From Opisthorchis felineus (lineage: Eukaryota > Platyhelminthes > Trematoda > Opisthorchiida > Opisthorchiidae), in contig SJOL01008778.1 in NCBI GenBank assembly GCA_004794785.1, forward strand, positions 298,357-362,356: DNA of 64,000 nucleotides, written 5' to 3'. Under the pieces are notes generated by a model, which was not told where the DNA came from, did no database searches, and saw nothing but the letters and a program-made list of their open reading frames with translations. How positions within the stretch are numbered: position 1 is the first letter of the stretch; each line of letters opens with the position of its first letter. Positions 38,034 through 50,415 of the stretch are shown here, piece by piece. A program made the translations under genes and the position numbers.

Positions 38034-38915
38034 ATTATCTCGGAGCTTAAACAATATTTTCTCGGTTGAAGACTAGTGCTCCCAGTGCGACATTTCTGTT
38101 TTTTTTTCTCCGAAAAATGAGTAGTACTTCTTGGAATCACTTAACCCCTAGGGAGGATATTGCATAGTGGCAGAAGCCATCGTGTCGTATCGCAGCTTCT
38201 GACATAAAGGATAGAATAAACTGGAACCAAAGTACGCCAGGAACGGAGAAGCACAGTGTCGTTACTCCGGATGGCTCCCAGGAGTTGCTAACAAGCAGAA
38301 GCATCTGCACTCAAGTGCATCGCTTCTAGAAGTTTACTAGATCAAGTGAGGGGAGCTGTGAACGTTATCAAGAAACGGTGAAATTATGTAGACGGGCAAG
38401 TTATTTTGGCAAACATGGAAGAAAACCCACTAGCCAGGATCGCGTAGCAGTTGACAAATGAAGAGTTGATAACTCTGACCACTTTGTGCCACCTCAAAGG
38501 CTGCACCAAAGGTGGAAGTCATCGTCGCACAGGCCGAGAGAAGTAGGGACCACATGCAAATCGAAGGAGCCAGAAGGAGTATATTAAGACGCTAAACGAT
38601 TGAAACGAATGCGCGTTGGATGTCCAAGGAGAAATAGCATCTCTGGTTGGCGAGTTTCTTATACTCGGCAGGGATTGCTCATTAGCACCGAACCTCATCT
38701 TGTATCAGTAGCTAAGTACACGAGGCAACCTGGTAAACAATCTGGATAGGTGTACCAGACCAAGTGAGAAAAATCGGGAAACGTAAAACCCTAGCGATGG
38801 AGTCGCGACGGTATGTGAAAAAGAGTAGCAGAGGATGCAGCGGAACAGAGCAGTGGTAAAGGGTATTTGAATTTATGTGAATTTGAAAATTCATTTGCAA
38901 ACTAAGATAATACTG
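38034..38915. other. No gene recognised (within EGR intron)
   Basis: Purine-rich, without a recognisable protein or repeat. Confidence 0.35.
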
Positions 38916-38919
38916 CGAA

Positions 38920-39215
38920 GATACTCAAACGAGAATCAGCCGAATCTCTCGTTTAAGATATGCTTCAACCAAATGTGTTGAAGAGACCGCCTAATATTTC
39001 AGTTGGTTCGATATATAAAGAAATGAAGTTAAGCATTCACTTGTGTCCGTCGGTAACACGGTCTTAATTTGTCAATTAATACGAATCTCCACATATGTTC
39101 AACTGTGTTCAAATATGAAATAAAGTTGGTGGAAATTCGAGGACTGTGTCTACCTGGTGAGCCAGAAAAGGCTGAAGTCGGTAATGGGGTATCAAGGAAT
39201 TTTCATCCACCTCAT
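38920..39215 (+). repeat. Hammerhead-bearing repeat, degenerate copy
   Basis: Segment A end (CGAATCTCTCGTTTAAGATA, about 38940), the middle part (ACCGCCTAATATTTCAGTTGG, about 38985) and the ribozyme region (39141-39195) are in the same order as in the copy at 3645. Core boxes are altered: CTGGTGA at 39154-39160 and GAAG at 39174-39177. Stem II GCC/GGC is intact. Predicted inactive. Confidence 0.6.
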
Positions 39216-39219
39216 CGAA

Positions 39220-41030
39220 TAAAAGAAGTTCCCTGGACTTCTCACAACAATGCTTGCTGTCAAACCTTTGAACAAGTCACGAAAACCAAAGAACTCTGTG
39301 CCCAGATGCAGACACAGACAATTGCCAAATAATACTGAGAACTGAGATTTGCACCAACTCCCAGGTGTCGGCTTACCCTACGATGAAGGCAAAAAACCAT
39401 ACCGTTTATTTGATAAGGCATGACAAACTCAGGCTGAATAGTGGTCAGGGTGGCATGCGCATTCAACTGCCAGATTAGCCGTGCTCCAAGGCGGTCTAGG
39501 GAACAGAAAATATAGGTCATACAAGGATAACAGTGTGATCATCTAAATTCCACTCAGGTGGCCGCCCTGTCTGGGCAGAGTTACCTTGAATTAGGAAATG
39601 CAATAAATAGGAAGCGAAATAACTTGGCCGAACAACATTTTCTCTAGTGCGAACGCTAATGAATGCCAAGGGTCGGAGAAACAAATCCCAGTTGGTACAC
39701 ATGCGGAATACATTTTGCTCAGCCATCTGTATAGCAGAAAGCACACTTCCCGCTTTTCATTCACCATGAAATTACGCTGTCCACTAAACACGTGACCGGG
39801 TCGATACACATTGAAACCAAGTAGGTACCGGGCTGTCTAACCACAAGCTTACAAGCAGGTAAGGTAGGCTACGGACCGACATGTGAAACACGGAGTGAGA
39901 ATTGATTCGCGTACACGATGGGAATGGATTAGCCTGCAGCCCAGAAAAGGTCGCTTAATTATACCGACCTAAAGGGAACAATAAACAGCAAGCAACTAAG
40001 ACAAATGAGAACATTCGTAAAAAACGTGAACAGCCTGGACGACGAACGCTGACGTCCCGAGGAAGTGCACCCAGCATATATATGGTTCTTTCGGTTGACT
40101 CGCATACGACGCAAGGCTCAAAATGCTGGTATGTTAAAAAATACTGGCGTTGACATGAAGCAGCGTCACAGAAATCCTGTTAATCAACACTTTCTCTAAG
40201 CGGCTTGAATTTAGTCCGGAGTCAACAGCCATGATTTCGAACCAACGCATTGGTGTCACCGTAGCGAATGACCTTTAATTAAGATGTACAAAAGTACCCA
40301 ACCCGACTGATTCTCACTTTCCCACCGCAGATGCGATCGACTAACCTGTGAATTCCTGAATGGGGCCCTTGTGTCCGAGCTGATTCCTCCGGTACCTCAC
40401 GTTTCCATCGGCCATCCTTAGCCTACGTGCCAGCACAACCTGATGTATCCTTCAGCACTTTGAGTGGTAATTCACACTTAACAAGAAATCGCAGCGAGGG
40501 TAGCCTTCTCGATACGTCCTTGCGCAGCCGTATATGTCTTAACATTTTAATGTCATCCTTCGTAATCTAGCACAACTCACAAGCAATAGGTTCGGAACTA
40601 TATAATCCATGCATTGACTGAACTGTCATTAGCGCCAATACAAATGAAACTTAGCTAGTTCCTCCGTTGCAGTAAACCGCGGACCTGTCGTCTCGAGTGT
40701 TGCCTTTTCTTTGTCATCAGTTCTGCGGTTGTTCTTTGTAAGCACTCATTCATTGGAACCTGCGTATTCGTAGAATTATATCTTGGGATAAACAGAACTT
40801 TTGCCGACCCATTTTTCCGCTATCTAGATAAAGATATCCAGGCACACCAGTTTATCCCACTGGTCAGTAGGTTGGTGTCACAGGTTAACCACCAATCCGC
40901 TGAACAGTTTATCCCAACAGCGTTGTCCCTGCAATGCGATCAGTTGAGGCCATCTGTGTCATAGGCATCAAGTGCATGTTGTTATGTCACATGACCTCCT
41001 CATTGGCAGTCATTTGGTTCAATCTGCAGT
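39220..41030. other. No gene recognised (within EGR intron)
   Basis: Only short unrecognised frames; no repeat family identified. Confidence 0.35.
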
Positions 41031-41034
41031 TAAC

Positions 41035-41225
41035 AAGTTAATTTGCAAATGGGTGAACTTCTCCACTGAAGAACAGATTGGCGTTCAAGTCGGAAATAAG
41101 ATTGATGGAAACTTGGGAACTACACCTGTATAAAGTGCCCAAAGAAGGATAAAACCTACAGTGAGTTGTTGGAATTTTCGCCAACCTTATAGGCAGCGTT
41201 GTGTCGAGAAAGTGCCTACAAAATC
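41035..41225 (+). repeat. Hammerhead-bearing repeat, strongly degenerate copy
   Basis: TTAATTTGCAAATGGGTG (end of segment A), GATGGAAACTTGGGAACTAC, AAGTGCCCAAAGAAGGATAAAAC and GCCAACCTTATAGGCAG line up with the 5879-6077 unit. Both core boxes are mutated (CTGTATA, ATAAAA). Confidence 0.55.
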
Positions 41226-41229
41226 AGGT

Positions 41230-42136
41230 CTTGAAATAAACGTCTTTCATCAATACGTGGGAGTAAGACGCAACCGGCAGGATTAATCCAGCATCCTTAC
41301 AGACTTCACCTGACAAGAACCCAGGGCAAAAAAGCACAAATTTCAGCTGAAAAGTGCTCGGCTATGCCCCGTGTTCTGCCTGTTTTCCAGCTTCGCGAAA
41401 AAAGAAATGAATCCCAACCATGACAGTATCCCACAGCGTTCAGATTAGCAACAGCGTCCTTTCCCTAGAGTTGGCATTTCACTACCTGCCTCCTAAAAAG
41501 GGCTTCGCGCGGAAAACAGCTATTCCTTTGACAGACATGGGCCCAATAGACTCTCTGCTCCTTCAAAGAATCTGATTATTAGCCAATGCACGTATCGTTT
41601 CATCTCGAGCCAGCTAACTCCTAACAGACTGTGAAAACATCCGTGATCAAATGTTCGGAGACCTTTAGTTTTCGGAGTGGAGAATAACTTTCAATGCGAT
41701 ATGGCTACGCTTATAGCTACTCCATTTACACAACCCTTGAGCCTCATTGAAATTCGGTGCTGACGCTGAAGATAACATCTTGATAGATAATGAGTGCATT
41801 GACCGCATTTGCCACAGGATAAATAAATAGACTAACGGACGCAGCACCCACATCTTGAAATTACAAAGGGACACAAAAGAATCAGCAATACTGAGGATTC
41901 AGAAAGCATGTCGAAAAAACTCACCAACTCCGATGTGCTACTTAGGATGGACATTTCAAATTTAGTCTAATGTGCTGTCATTCAATGATTGTGTCCACGA
42001 CCAAGATGAACAAAATGGGAGTGAGAAAATTCCTGACGAATCCGTCTACGTGTGAAAACTTTATAAGCCATTCTAAGACGTGAAGTGCGGAAACAAGCAG
42101 CAAGCGGAGCGAAATATCCCTGGGAGTAAAAGAAAA
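41230..42136. other. Mostly unrecognised; faint LINE RT trace
   Basis: On the minus strand near 41990-42030 a short frame reads LTPILFILVVDTIIE, which resembles the SP-x-LF-x-[LF]-VVD motif of LINE RTs. It is too short for more than a hint. Nothing else seen. Confidence 0.25.
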
Positions 42137-43190
42137 ACAACTCAATTTCTCAGCCATAAACCGTGTACCATAGACATATTTGTCCCAGCTGCTACAGTTT
42201 CGATCACCGGAAATTGGGAGAATGTGGGACATATAGCGAAGCCTTGAAGGCGACAGCATGTTCAGTTAGTTCGGGAATCGGATAGCTACGCATCGAAAGC
42301 AATAGCTTTGATGCAAGAGCGCCACTGACTGCGCGATTGGGCCATTTTTGGCAGTCATTAACCATTGGTGAATTGAGCCCCGGAGTCCCCATCCACGGAA
42401 GCGACAGTTGTCGACCCGACTCAATCTATTGTTTAGTGTTTTCGTACTTGTTTGCCAGGCCCTACACTATCCACCTCTCGGTAGCTTCCACTCAGCAGAG
42501 GGCTGGGCAAAAAGAGCCCTGTGAGGCAGACGGTCTTCTGGCATGCGGAGTACATGTCCTAACCAGCGTAAACTATCGCGGGAGAGTTCCCTGTTCCTAG
42601 GACCATCCTCACCAGACCCGACCAATGCTTCGGAGACACCGATGGTCAAACCCTGACATCTTCCGCATGTCTTTTGCGCGTAGATGCCCCGTCTCAGATC
42701 CACAAAGTAGTATGGATCACACTGCCGCAGTGTAAACTCTGCCCATGACGGACAAACTGACGTCATGTCGGCGACATAGGTGTCGGAGATTGGTAAAAGC
42801 TGCCCCGGCTTTCCCGATCCGAGAAGTAATCTCACCTTCAACCAGACAACCGGAACTTATACAACTGCCCCGATAAACAAATTTATGTACCACGTTGATT
42901 GGCTCGCCTGCAAGCCTGAGGTTTGGGTTTGATCCCACCCAGTCTTGCAGATTTAAAGCGCATACCCAACCGCGCGGCAGAGTTACTTAGGTTACTTAAA
43001 ATGTTTTGCATGTTTGAAGGATCTGAACGAAGGAGAACGATATCGTCTGAATATTCAATGTCTGTGAGCGAAAGTCCCGGGAGTATTTGCATTCCCGAGA
43101 TTTCGAAGACACGTAGAGAAATTTCAAGCAGCACATCAATAACAAAGTTGGAGAAGAAAGATGACAGAGAGCAGCCTTGTCATACACCAA
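42137..43190 (-). mobile_element. RTE-type LINE RT and 3' end; contains arm B of the inverted duplication
   Basis: Minus-strand order: SNFVIDVLLEISL (RT, about 43150), IEYSDDIVLLRSD (catalytic box YSDD, about 43050), FVYRGSCISSG (about 42870), GRVYTAAV (about 42730), LGHVLRMPEDRLPHRAL (about 42540), then the 3' region. Bases 42137-42786 are the inverted near-identical partner of 31711-32360. The 5' side is cut at 43190 by a SINE. Several frameshifts; inactive. Confidence 0.8.
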
Positions 43191-43388
43191 CATAATAATA
43201 ATAATCGTTCAGCTGTAACACCCTTTTGGTACATACCTGCCGTGCAATCCGAAGGAAGCACGGGGCCTGGGATACTGTTAGTTTGCCCAAGCCTAGACAG
43301 GAGAAGTCGAGATGCAGAGGTCGGGTTCAAACCACGCAACTTCTGGTCATTAATTCGCGATCTAACCACGGAGTCATCTCGTCCCACC
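43191..43388 (-). mobile_element. tRNA-derived SINE (copy 1)
   Basis: Read on the minus strand: a tRNA-like head (GATGACTCCGTGGTTAGATCGCG as box A region, about 43378; GGTTTGAACCCGACC as box B region, about 43335-43321), a body shared with the other copies (CTTGGGCAAAC, GAACGATT) and an (ATT)n tail at 43191-43205. It lies exactly between RTE relics of opposite orientation. Confidence 0.8.
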
Positions 43389-43399
43389 ATTAGACGTGT

Positions 43400-45330
43400 T
43401 GAACTAACTCTCTTCCTGCTTCCAGCTGCGCATCTCTGGTGATGCGGAGGTGTTGCAGCTGGATATGCCGGGTGGGTATTGTGTTGAGCAACCAGCGTCT
43501 CTAACTGACTGAATAACCGCTGACAGTCGCCCTTGGGCGGTTAGTTTGTCAACGTCTGTGAAGAATCTCATAGAAATGAGGTCTATCGGTCCTGTGTATT
43601 ATATCTGCTCACGCTATGAAGGACTGTAGCTATGAATCTGCTAAGAACAGTTTCTGTGGTGCCCATTTACAATGGGTGCTGTCAAGAACGCTCTAGTAGG
43701 TAGGCCAAGTGCTGTTGAGGACCAATTGGGTGGCCGTCTTGTGTTGGATACGAGACACACGGATAACGCAGAGCGCCCGCTCCATATGTATGCCAAACAC
43801 AGATCATTCCTTTGCAGTACCAATTTCCGGAACAGCGGAAATCACTTGACAAGGTGGTGCTCACCAACGAACCAGCCCACATTACCAACAGTTACCGGTG
43901 GCGAGGGTCAATCACTGTCTGGCACTCTTTATAGAATACCTGTCTGGACTCCGACCATGCACTTGTCTGCCGCAGTTTTTCGTTGTGCTTTTCAAATCTA
44001 CCCAAAATCCGCACACCCCCCTTAGCCAGTGGGAAGACCCAATAATAAAACGAAAGTATAATAACCAGCTCCTCCAACACCTGTCCGCTGGTCCGATTTC
44101 GGATGGTAATGGACACCGGACACAGGTATCCAAAGCGCTAATCAATGCCCGAACTTATATATGCGGTCCAACCCAGCCGACCTCATCTAAGCGCTGGATC
44201 TATAATTGAACCTTGGCTTTAGTGAACGTCCGGCAACAGATTCCTCCTGGTCTCAACCACAACCCAACTTAAAGCATCACCCGACGCCAGGTGAAACCGG
44301 GAAGCCCGGCCAACTTCGTCACTGATGAAAACGCTAGACGGTACTCAACCCTTGTCTACCTGGAGTACGCAGACGACACCGCCCTCATCTTGGAAGACGA
44401 AGGCCAAGTAAAAAAACCTCTGTTGAATAAGCTGCCATTCCTCATACTATTCCTCAGCATGTGCTTTCCAACCAAAAAGTGCAGTATTGCTTCAGGACAT
44501 GCAGTCTCTGAACATGCGCGTTGCACTTCAAGTAGAAACACCGGAGGATGTGGAGAATTTTACATACCTCGGTAGTTGTATTGGCTGTGACGGAAGTGTC
44601 TGATGAAGTCAGTGCAGAATCATGTTTTCTAATTTTCGTCACTTGCGGAGTAAAAATGTATATAGCTGAGTCTCAAGGGTTGCGTTTACCGGACTACAGT
44701 AATGCTGTGTTGTTATTTGATTGAGACATGGCCCCTGAGGACAGATGATGTAGGGCGTCTTCAGGTTTTTCACCACCGATGTCTTGGAAGCGTTGCCGGT
44801 GTTGGACAGCGTCAACGAATTCGTAACGAGGCAATTATGAAACGGGTATTTGATTGTACAGCAGGTACTTCAATCGCGGAAAACATCCAGCACATCAAGT
44901 ACAGTGTCTCGCCTGTGTGCAACGCATACCGAAACACCGTCTACCGAAACGAGTTTTGTTCTTCGTGCCCCCTTAAGAATGGCGCAAACCGCAAGTTGGA
45001 CAACGTATGACTTGGAAGAATGGTGTGAATGAGATTGTTAAGAGTTTGGGTGTTGTTAATGTGGTCCGTCTTCCAGAATGCCCCCCACCCCCAATGAAGC
45101 CCCAGCGCTTGGATGGAGGTATTGCAATATCACTGGCTTTCGTGCTGTCAGCTTTTTTACAGATTGTCTGCCTCGGCGTTTTGAAGGTGTAGGCAACTTA
45201 GAACGCTTGCGATAGGCGAGCACAAGGTCCCTCCGCCACTCACTCATCTCTATTCTTTTAACTTTAAGGCTCTAAGTGCGGTAGTAAAGCATCAGCGTCA
45301 ATATTGATATTGCTTTCTCCAATGATGCTA
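43400..45330 (+). mobile_element. RTE-type LINE, endonuclease to 3' end, internally deleted
   Basis: LRISGDAEV (about 43430) starts the endonuclease part. LGGRLVLDTRHTDNAERPL and FLCSTNFRNSGNH (about 43720-43850) follow, then a PTMHL-type end of the endonuclease (about 43955). The RT core is mostly missing. LEYADDTALILED (intact YADD, about 44370), TWPLRTDDVGRLQVFHHRCL (about 44730) and WTTYDLEEW/GRLPE tail pieces complete the order. The 3' end has AAAGCATCAGCGTCAATATTGATATTGC (about 45287). Many stops and frameshifts. Confidence 0.75.
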
Positions 45331-45334
45331 GTGA

Positions 45335-47275
45335 TGACTAATCATTCACTGAATAGATGGCAACATGAGCCACGGCATGACAGGCGCAGGCAGTCGGTCT
45401 TCGGAGGACGACACTCATAGACTGCGGAAAGGTTTCCGTGCACTTACCTTTACAAAACTTGTACGAATCCATCTAGTTTCGTAGCCATGCCTCAAAACCC
45501 CCAGCAAGAAAAAGCTTAATTAGCTAAAGGGTAAGCTCTGAAGATGTATTTTCTAACGGTGAGGCGCTATGTACGCGTCAGCCTTATGCGACTTAGCATG
45601 TAACAGTAAGGTGTCGTGCAATGGGTGTCATAATACCATGAGCTGCAGTATGCTTTGGTTGTGCGGAGTGGTGTCAAGAAAAGACCACAATAATGCGATC
45701 AATCAACTTACAATTAGTACTTGGTATAAAGTGATTCAAAGTCCATAAGATCCAAAACAATTAGTGTGCCTTATTAGTAGGAGATTATCTGTCCACTCAA
45801 CAACATACGAATGTTCCAATGGCCAGGGCCACACTGACTACCACACCAGTGTATATTTGTTACTACGTGTTACTTCTGAAGTGTTCTGTTCTCTGACGTA
45901 GTTGAGGAAGTAAGTTTTTGATAAGGGCTTAATGAACAATCACTTCGTATTCTATTTTGATTAGCACATCTTATTGATTACTTATCACATGTATCGATGC
46001 ATTTTACAATGCGATTTTGCAGCCCACTACTGATCAGCGACTCCTGAGAGGAAGAACAGTGTTTGGCCACTGATGTGGGGGTCGCGCGTTCTCATCTCCC
46101 CAACGATTCTTGCGGTTAGGCGATGTCCAACAGGGATGAATTCGCTGGAAATTGCTTCTTGAGAATATTGCATAAACTGGCCTTATTTTCAGGACGTAGT
46201 ATCACAGGTAACTAATCTCTTTCATACCCAAAGAGCCTATGAAATACCTGACTGCCAGGGCAAAAATGGAAACCGCACCCCTCATGAAAACACTATGTTT
46301 GACCATATGCGACCGACATACGGTCCACCAGGATACACCAGTTCCATATCGTCGGGTCTCTTTGTTTTCGAACCGAATAATTCAGTTAAAAATGTCCGCG
46401 TCGTTTCCGGTTGTTTGTGACGTGTGCACTGATGACAGCTTCCATTAACGATAGAATAACTATGCACTGTTCTTTGACCTTCAGCAGGTGGTTCGCCGAA
46501 TTACCATAAGGTGATCTTTCAGTTTATTTTCTGGTTATTGATGTACTATGGAATTCGAGATTTTGCTGTTTGTTAAAATGGAAAGGTTCTTATTTACAAC
46601 AACAAGGTAACCTAAAATGGGTCCAAAATAGCTGTAAGGAAAAAGTAGGTAGCAGGTGTTTCAACAGGCATAATTTAGCAGCTGCACGTGCAATCGTTCG
46701 TGCAACATTGATCACAAACCCTTGTGTTCGAGGCCGCTCTTTGAATGACTGAGTGATCCAACTGCCGAAATCCGTATTGAAAAAGGACAACTCACCAACC
46801 AAAAATATTAATCTCACCAAATCGGTATGAAGCGCATACACAAACAAGGACTAACTGGACTGTAACACTCCAAGGGAACAAGGATCCTCTAACCAAAGTA
46901 ATTACCTACCTACCTATCAGTACGAACTGCTTGTTTCATTGAACTTAAGCTCCGAGTTACTGTCGTACTTCTCATGTCTGGTTTGTGTTTTATCGAAACT
47001 GAGTGTTGAAACACTCAGGATCTTCATGCATCTCGTCAACAGGCCACAAAAGCACCAAAAATGAGTTATTTAGATTAGTGTGTATGGATAAACATGTATT
47101 GCACTGATCAACTCAATTGTAACGGTGTTTACTGCTGATGGAACGGTGAGTAATATCTGACCAAGTAATTTAAAGTGCCTCCCCTGCCTCTGACAAACGG
47201 TCGATTTGAAATTACTGAACATTTATACACTGTTTGTTCATCATTGTTTAGTGTGCAAACATCGCCCAGGAAAGT
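45335..47275. other. No gene recognised (within EGR intron)
   Basis: No recognisable protein, repeat or RNA. Short frames only (longest 85 codons on minus). Confidence 0.35.
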
Positions 47276-47278
47276 TCA

Positions 47279-48995
47279 GTAGCTACGTATTGAAGTCGAC
47301 AGCTTTGATGCACGAGCACCATCGACTGCGCGATCGGGCCATTTCTGCCAATGTCATTAACCTTTGGTGATTTGAGTCCCGGGGTCTCTATCCACGGAGG
47401 TGGCAGTTGCCGACCCGAATAAGTTTACTGGTTAGTGTTTTCGTACTTTGTTGCCAAGTAACACACTGTCCCCGTCTCGGTCGCTTTCACTCAGCAGAGG
47501 GCTGAGAGAGCTCTGCGAGGCAGACAGTATTCTGGCATGCGGAGTACATGTCCTAAGCCTGAGTAATTCATCTATCACAGGAGAGTTCCTTCTTCGTAAG
47601 ACCATCTGGAGTACCACGGCATTACTAATCCCATGTTCCCACCAGACCCGACCAATGCTTCGGAGACATCAATGTTCAAACACTGACATCTTCCGTATGT
47701 CTTCTGCGAGTAGAGGCCACGTTTCTGATCCATAAAGCAGTGTGGATCGCGCTGCCGCAGTGTAAACTCTGCCCTTGATAGATAAACTGATGTCACGTCG
47801 ACCCAATAGGTGTCGGAGATTGGCAAAAGCTGCCCTGGCCTTCCCGATTCGAGAAATAATCTCTTCTCCAGCCAATCCACCGGAACTTATGCAGCTGTCC
47901 AGGTAAACAAATTTATCTACCACGTTGATTGACTCGACTGAAAGCATGAAGTTTGGGTTTGATCCCACCCAGTCTTGTAGCAGCACTTTACACTTTGTAG
48001 GTGTAAAACGCATATCAAACCGTGCGGCGGATTTATTTAGGTTATTTAAAATCGTCTGTATTTGGGAAGGATCTGATCCAAGGAGAGCAATATATCCTAC
48101 ATACTCAATATCTGTGAGGGAGGAACGTCCCTGAAATATTTCGACTCCCGCGGTTTCAGAGGCAGGCAGAGAAATTCCAAGCAGCATGTCAATGACAAAG
48201 CTCAAGAGGGAAGGTGAGAGAGGACAGCCTTGTCTTGCACCACTGACGTGGTGAACTCAGGCGAAAGCTTACGGTATACCCGTAAGCGACCACAGCATCC
48301 ACATACAGAGCCCTCATAAGATATATAAATTTGGAATCGTCTCCTTTGATCGCCAGAAAAACAACCAACGTCGGACGTTTGAAGGAGTGGTACTGTTCAA
48401 GAATTTGTCTCAAGGTAAAGATATGGTCGATGCATCCTCGGCCAGGGCGAAACCCAGCTTGATTCTCACGAATCTGTCTCTCCCGGGAATCGACGAACCT
48501 GCGCAAAATAATGCCAGAGAGCCCCTTAGATGCGACGGATACGAGGCTGGTGCTACGACGGCTTTCGCATGGTATTTTTGCGTCCCTTTTGAAAACTGGG
48601 ATGGCGATTGAGGAACTCCATTCGACTGGTATTCTGTTTTCGCTCCAAAACTTCTGTAGTGTGGTTGCGAAACTGCTAACCAGGATCTCGCGACCTTCTT
48701 TGAAGACTGCGGGGTGCAGACCATCCGGGCCAGGTGCCTTGTCCCGTTGGAGGATTGATATCACACGCTGGATTTCTGTTGTTGATGGAGGGCTGGTGTG
48801 CATGTTCCATTCAGGCCAACTGGGTCCTCCCAGCGGTTGTGTTGAAGGAGACCAGCTGAACTGTTCTCTGAAGTGCTCAGGAGACGGCGCTTCCAAGAAA
48901 GGGACGAAACTGCTCGCATCCAGAAGCATTTTGATCACGGCAAGATGTTCCCCAACCAAGGTGCTTCCAAGAGAACTCCCTGTCCATCTAGGCAT
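47279..48995 (-). mobile_element. RTE-type LINE RT and 3' end (best-preserved N-terminal RT region)
   Basis: A 268-codon frame (48995-48189, minus) holds the connector before the RT, RDKAPGPDGLHPAVFK (RT motif 1, about 48750), SVASKGLSGIILRR and ENQAGFRPGRGCIDHIFTLR (about 48460). Motif A is damaged (VVFLAIKGDDSK). A second frame (48205-47669, 178 codons) has SFVIDMLLGISL, a ruined catalytic box (IEYVGYIALL, about 48095), TPTKCKVLLQDW, FVYLDSCISSGG and YGSETWPLLAED. The 3' part runs to about 47279. Same subfamily as the 31711 and 42137 copies but clearly more diverged. Inactive. Confidence 0.85.
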
Positions 48996-49134
48996 ATATT
49001 ACTTTAGTCTGCATTTGTAGAAGTTGAATAAAGCGTATTGGGTTGCATTGATCACGGGGTAGAAAACGGACGTCATCGGTCGTGTCAGTTTTCCCTCCTG
49101 GTGTGGTGCGCACCAGTCAAAACTGTTGAATCAT

Positions 49135-49990
49135 CACATCATCATTATCAGCTGTAAGAACCGCATGCGGTAGCCCTGTAAATCTGCAAAGGATTCTATG
49201 CCACCTAGTTATATCGTGTGATGTGCACGAATCCCACTTACGTACATCCATTCGCTCATGTATATCCATTTCCATGCCTCACCTTCGGATAATGCGCAGC
49301 ACATCTTGTCGAATCGTCAAGCAGGAACCTGCTCCAACAAAAAGAGTACCGCGAGGCAATTGTTCACCAGGCATACCTAGCACACGGCCGAGACAGCGTG
49401 GATGGTGCAACAAAATCAACTCGCCGACTGGACAAGCAGTTTGTTGCCAAAAACCATTCATCGCATCTCAGCAATGCTAATTCGTTGTTACCAAGATGTA
49501 GGTGCAATTCTTCAAAGGTAACGATGGTCCAAGACAGGCTATCTTTTCTGTTCTTTAGGACACAGCGGCCAAGGTTCACAACCGTAAAGCAGCACTTGAC
49601 GTACTGCCGCGTTATAGACACAGCCTTTCACCAACAGGTGTCACGTCGACTCCAGAGGCGCCCGCGTTGAAGGAAAGCAGAACGGGCTTTAGCGGCTCCA
49701 GCAATCAATTTGTCGGCAAGGCTGCCACCTGACGTGATACACCTACACAGAGTGGTAAATCCGTCCTTTATCTCTAGTTGTTCTGATGCCGTGACCAGCT
49801 TTGGTGGTCCACTTGCCTAATTTTGTACTAGCACTTTGAAGGTGCAAAGCACATAAAAGAACGCATGTGATATTATCTAGATTATTTATTGTACTTTGTA
49901 TCTGGATGGAATCTGAACTAAGTACTGCAATATTGTCCGCATATTCCAAGTATTGTATCTCTTCACCTTCCATGATGCTACCGGGTTACA
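49135..49990 (-). mobile_element. RTE-type LINE RT C-terminus and 3' end, another subfamily
   Basis: Minus strand: IQYLEYADNIAVLSSDS (catalytic box YADN, about 49950), STKLGKW, then GCVYNAAVRQVLLYGCEPWPL (about 49610-49550), HPRCLGRVLGMPGEQLPRG (about 49400) and a tail with a TGATGATGTGATGATT-like 3' end at 49135-49155. Stops and frameshifts throughout. Confidence 0.7.
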
Positions 49991-50292
49991 GTCAGAAGAC
50001 AAGAGGCCGGCCAGGAAATTCTGTGTATCAATGCAAATACAGCATCCTATTTATATCATTCATTTGTGACCATATTTGGTGGCCGATCTGTTCTCAACCA
50101 ACCAGTGTGTTTCCTGCACGCCCACACCGGTTCTCGAGCGGTTGTTTTCGTTGTCACGGTTTGTCATAGATGGCCGCCTGTGCGCTTGAGTACGGAGTGC
50201 ACATGTTGCCTTGGCCATCAGGTGAGCGTGAAATGCATGTGTACTTTTTTAACCTTGCTCCGGCACATGATGAAGTCGGACGTGATTCAGAC

Positions 50293-50301
50293 GCGTGGGC
50301 G
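50293..50301 (+). promoter_or_regulatory. Perfect EGR-site match GCGTGGGCG in the EGR intron
   Basis: Seen directly. EGR proteins with these finger helices bind this 9-mer and vertebrate EGR1 can regulate its own gene, so autoregulation is conceivable. A random 64-kb sequence would hold about 0.3-0.5 such matches on both strands, so chance is quite possible. Confidence 0.2.
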
Positions 50302-50415
50302 TACTCGTACGGCACTGTTTCGCCACATGATTGTTCCGCTGCGCAGTAGGCTGATGCGTGGCCGTATTACCAAGACCTTAAGGTAGTCCCCGGGGAGAAG
50401 CTCCACGTTAGGGGT

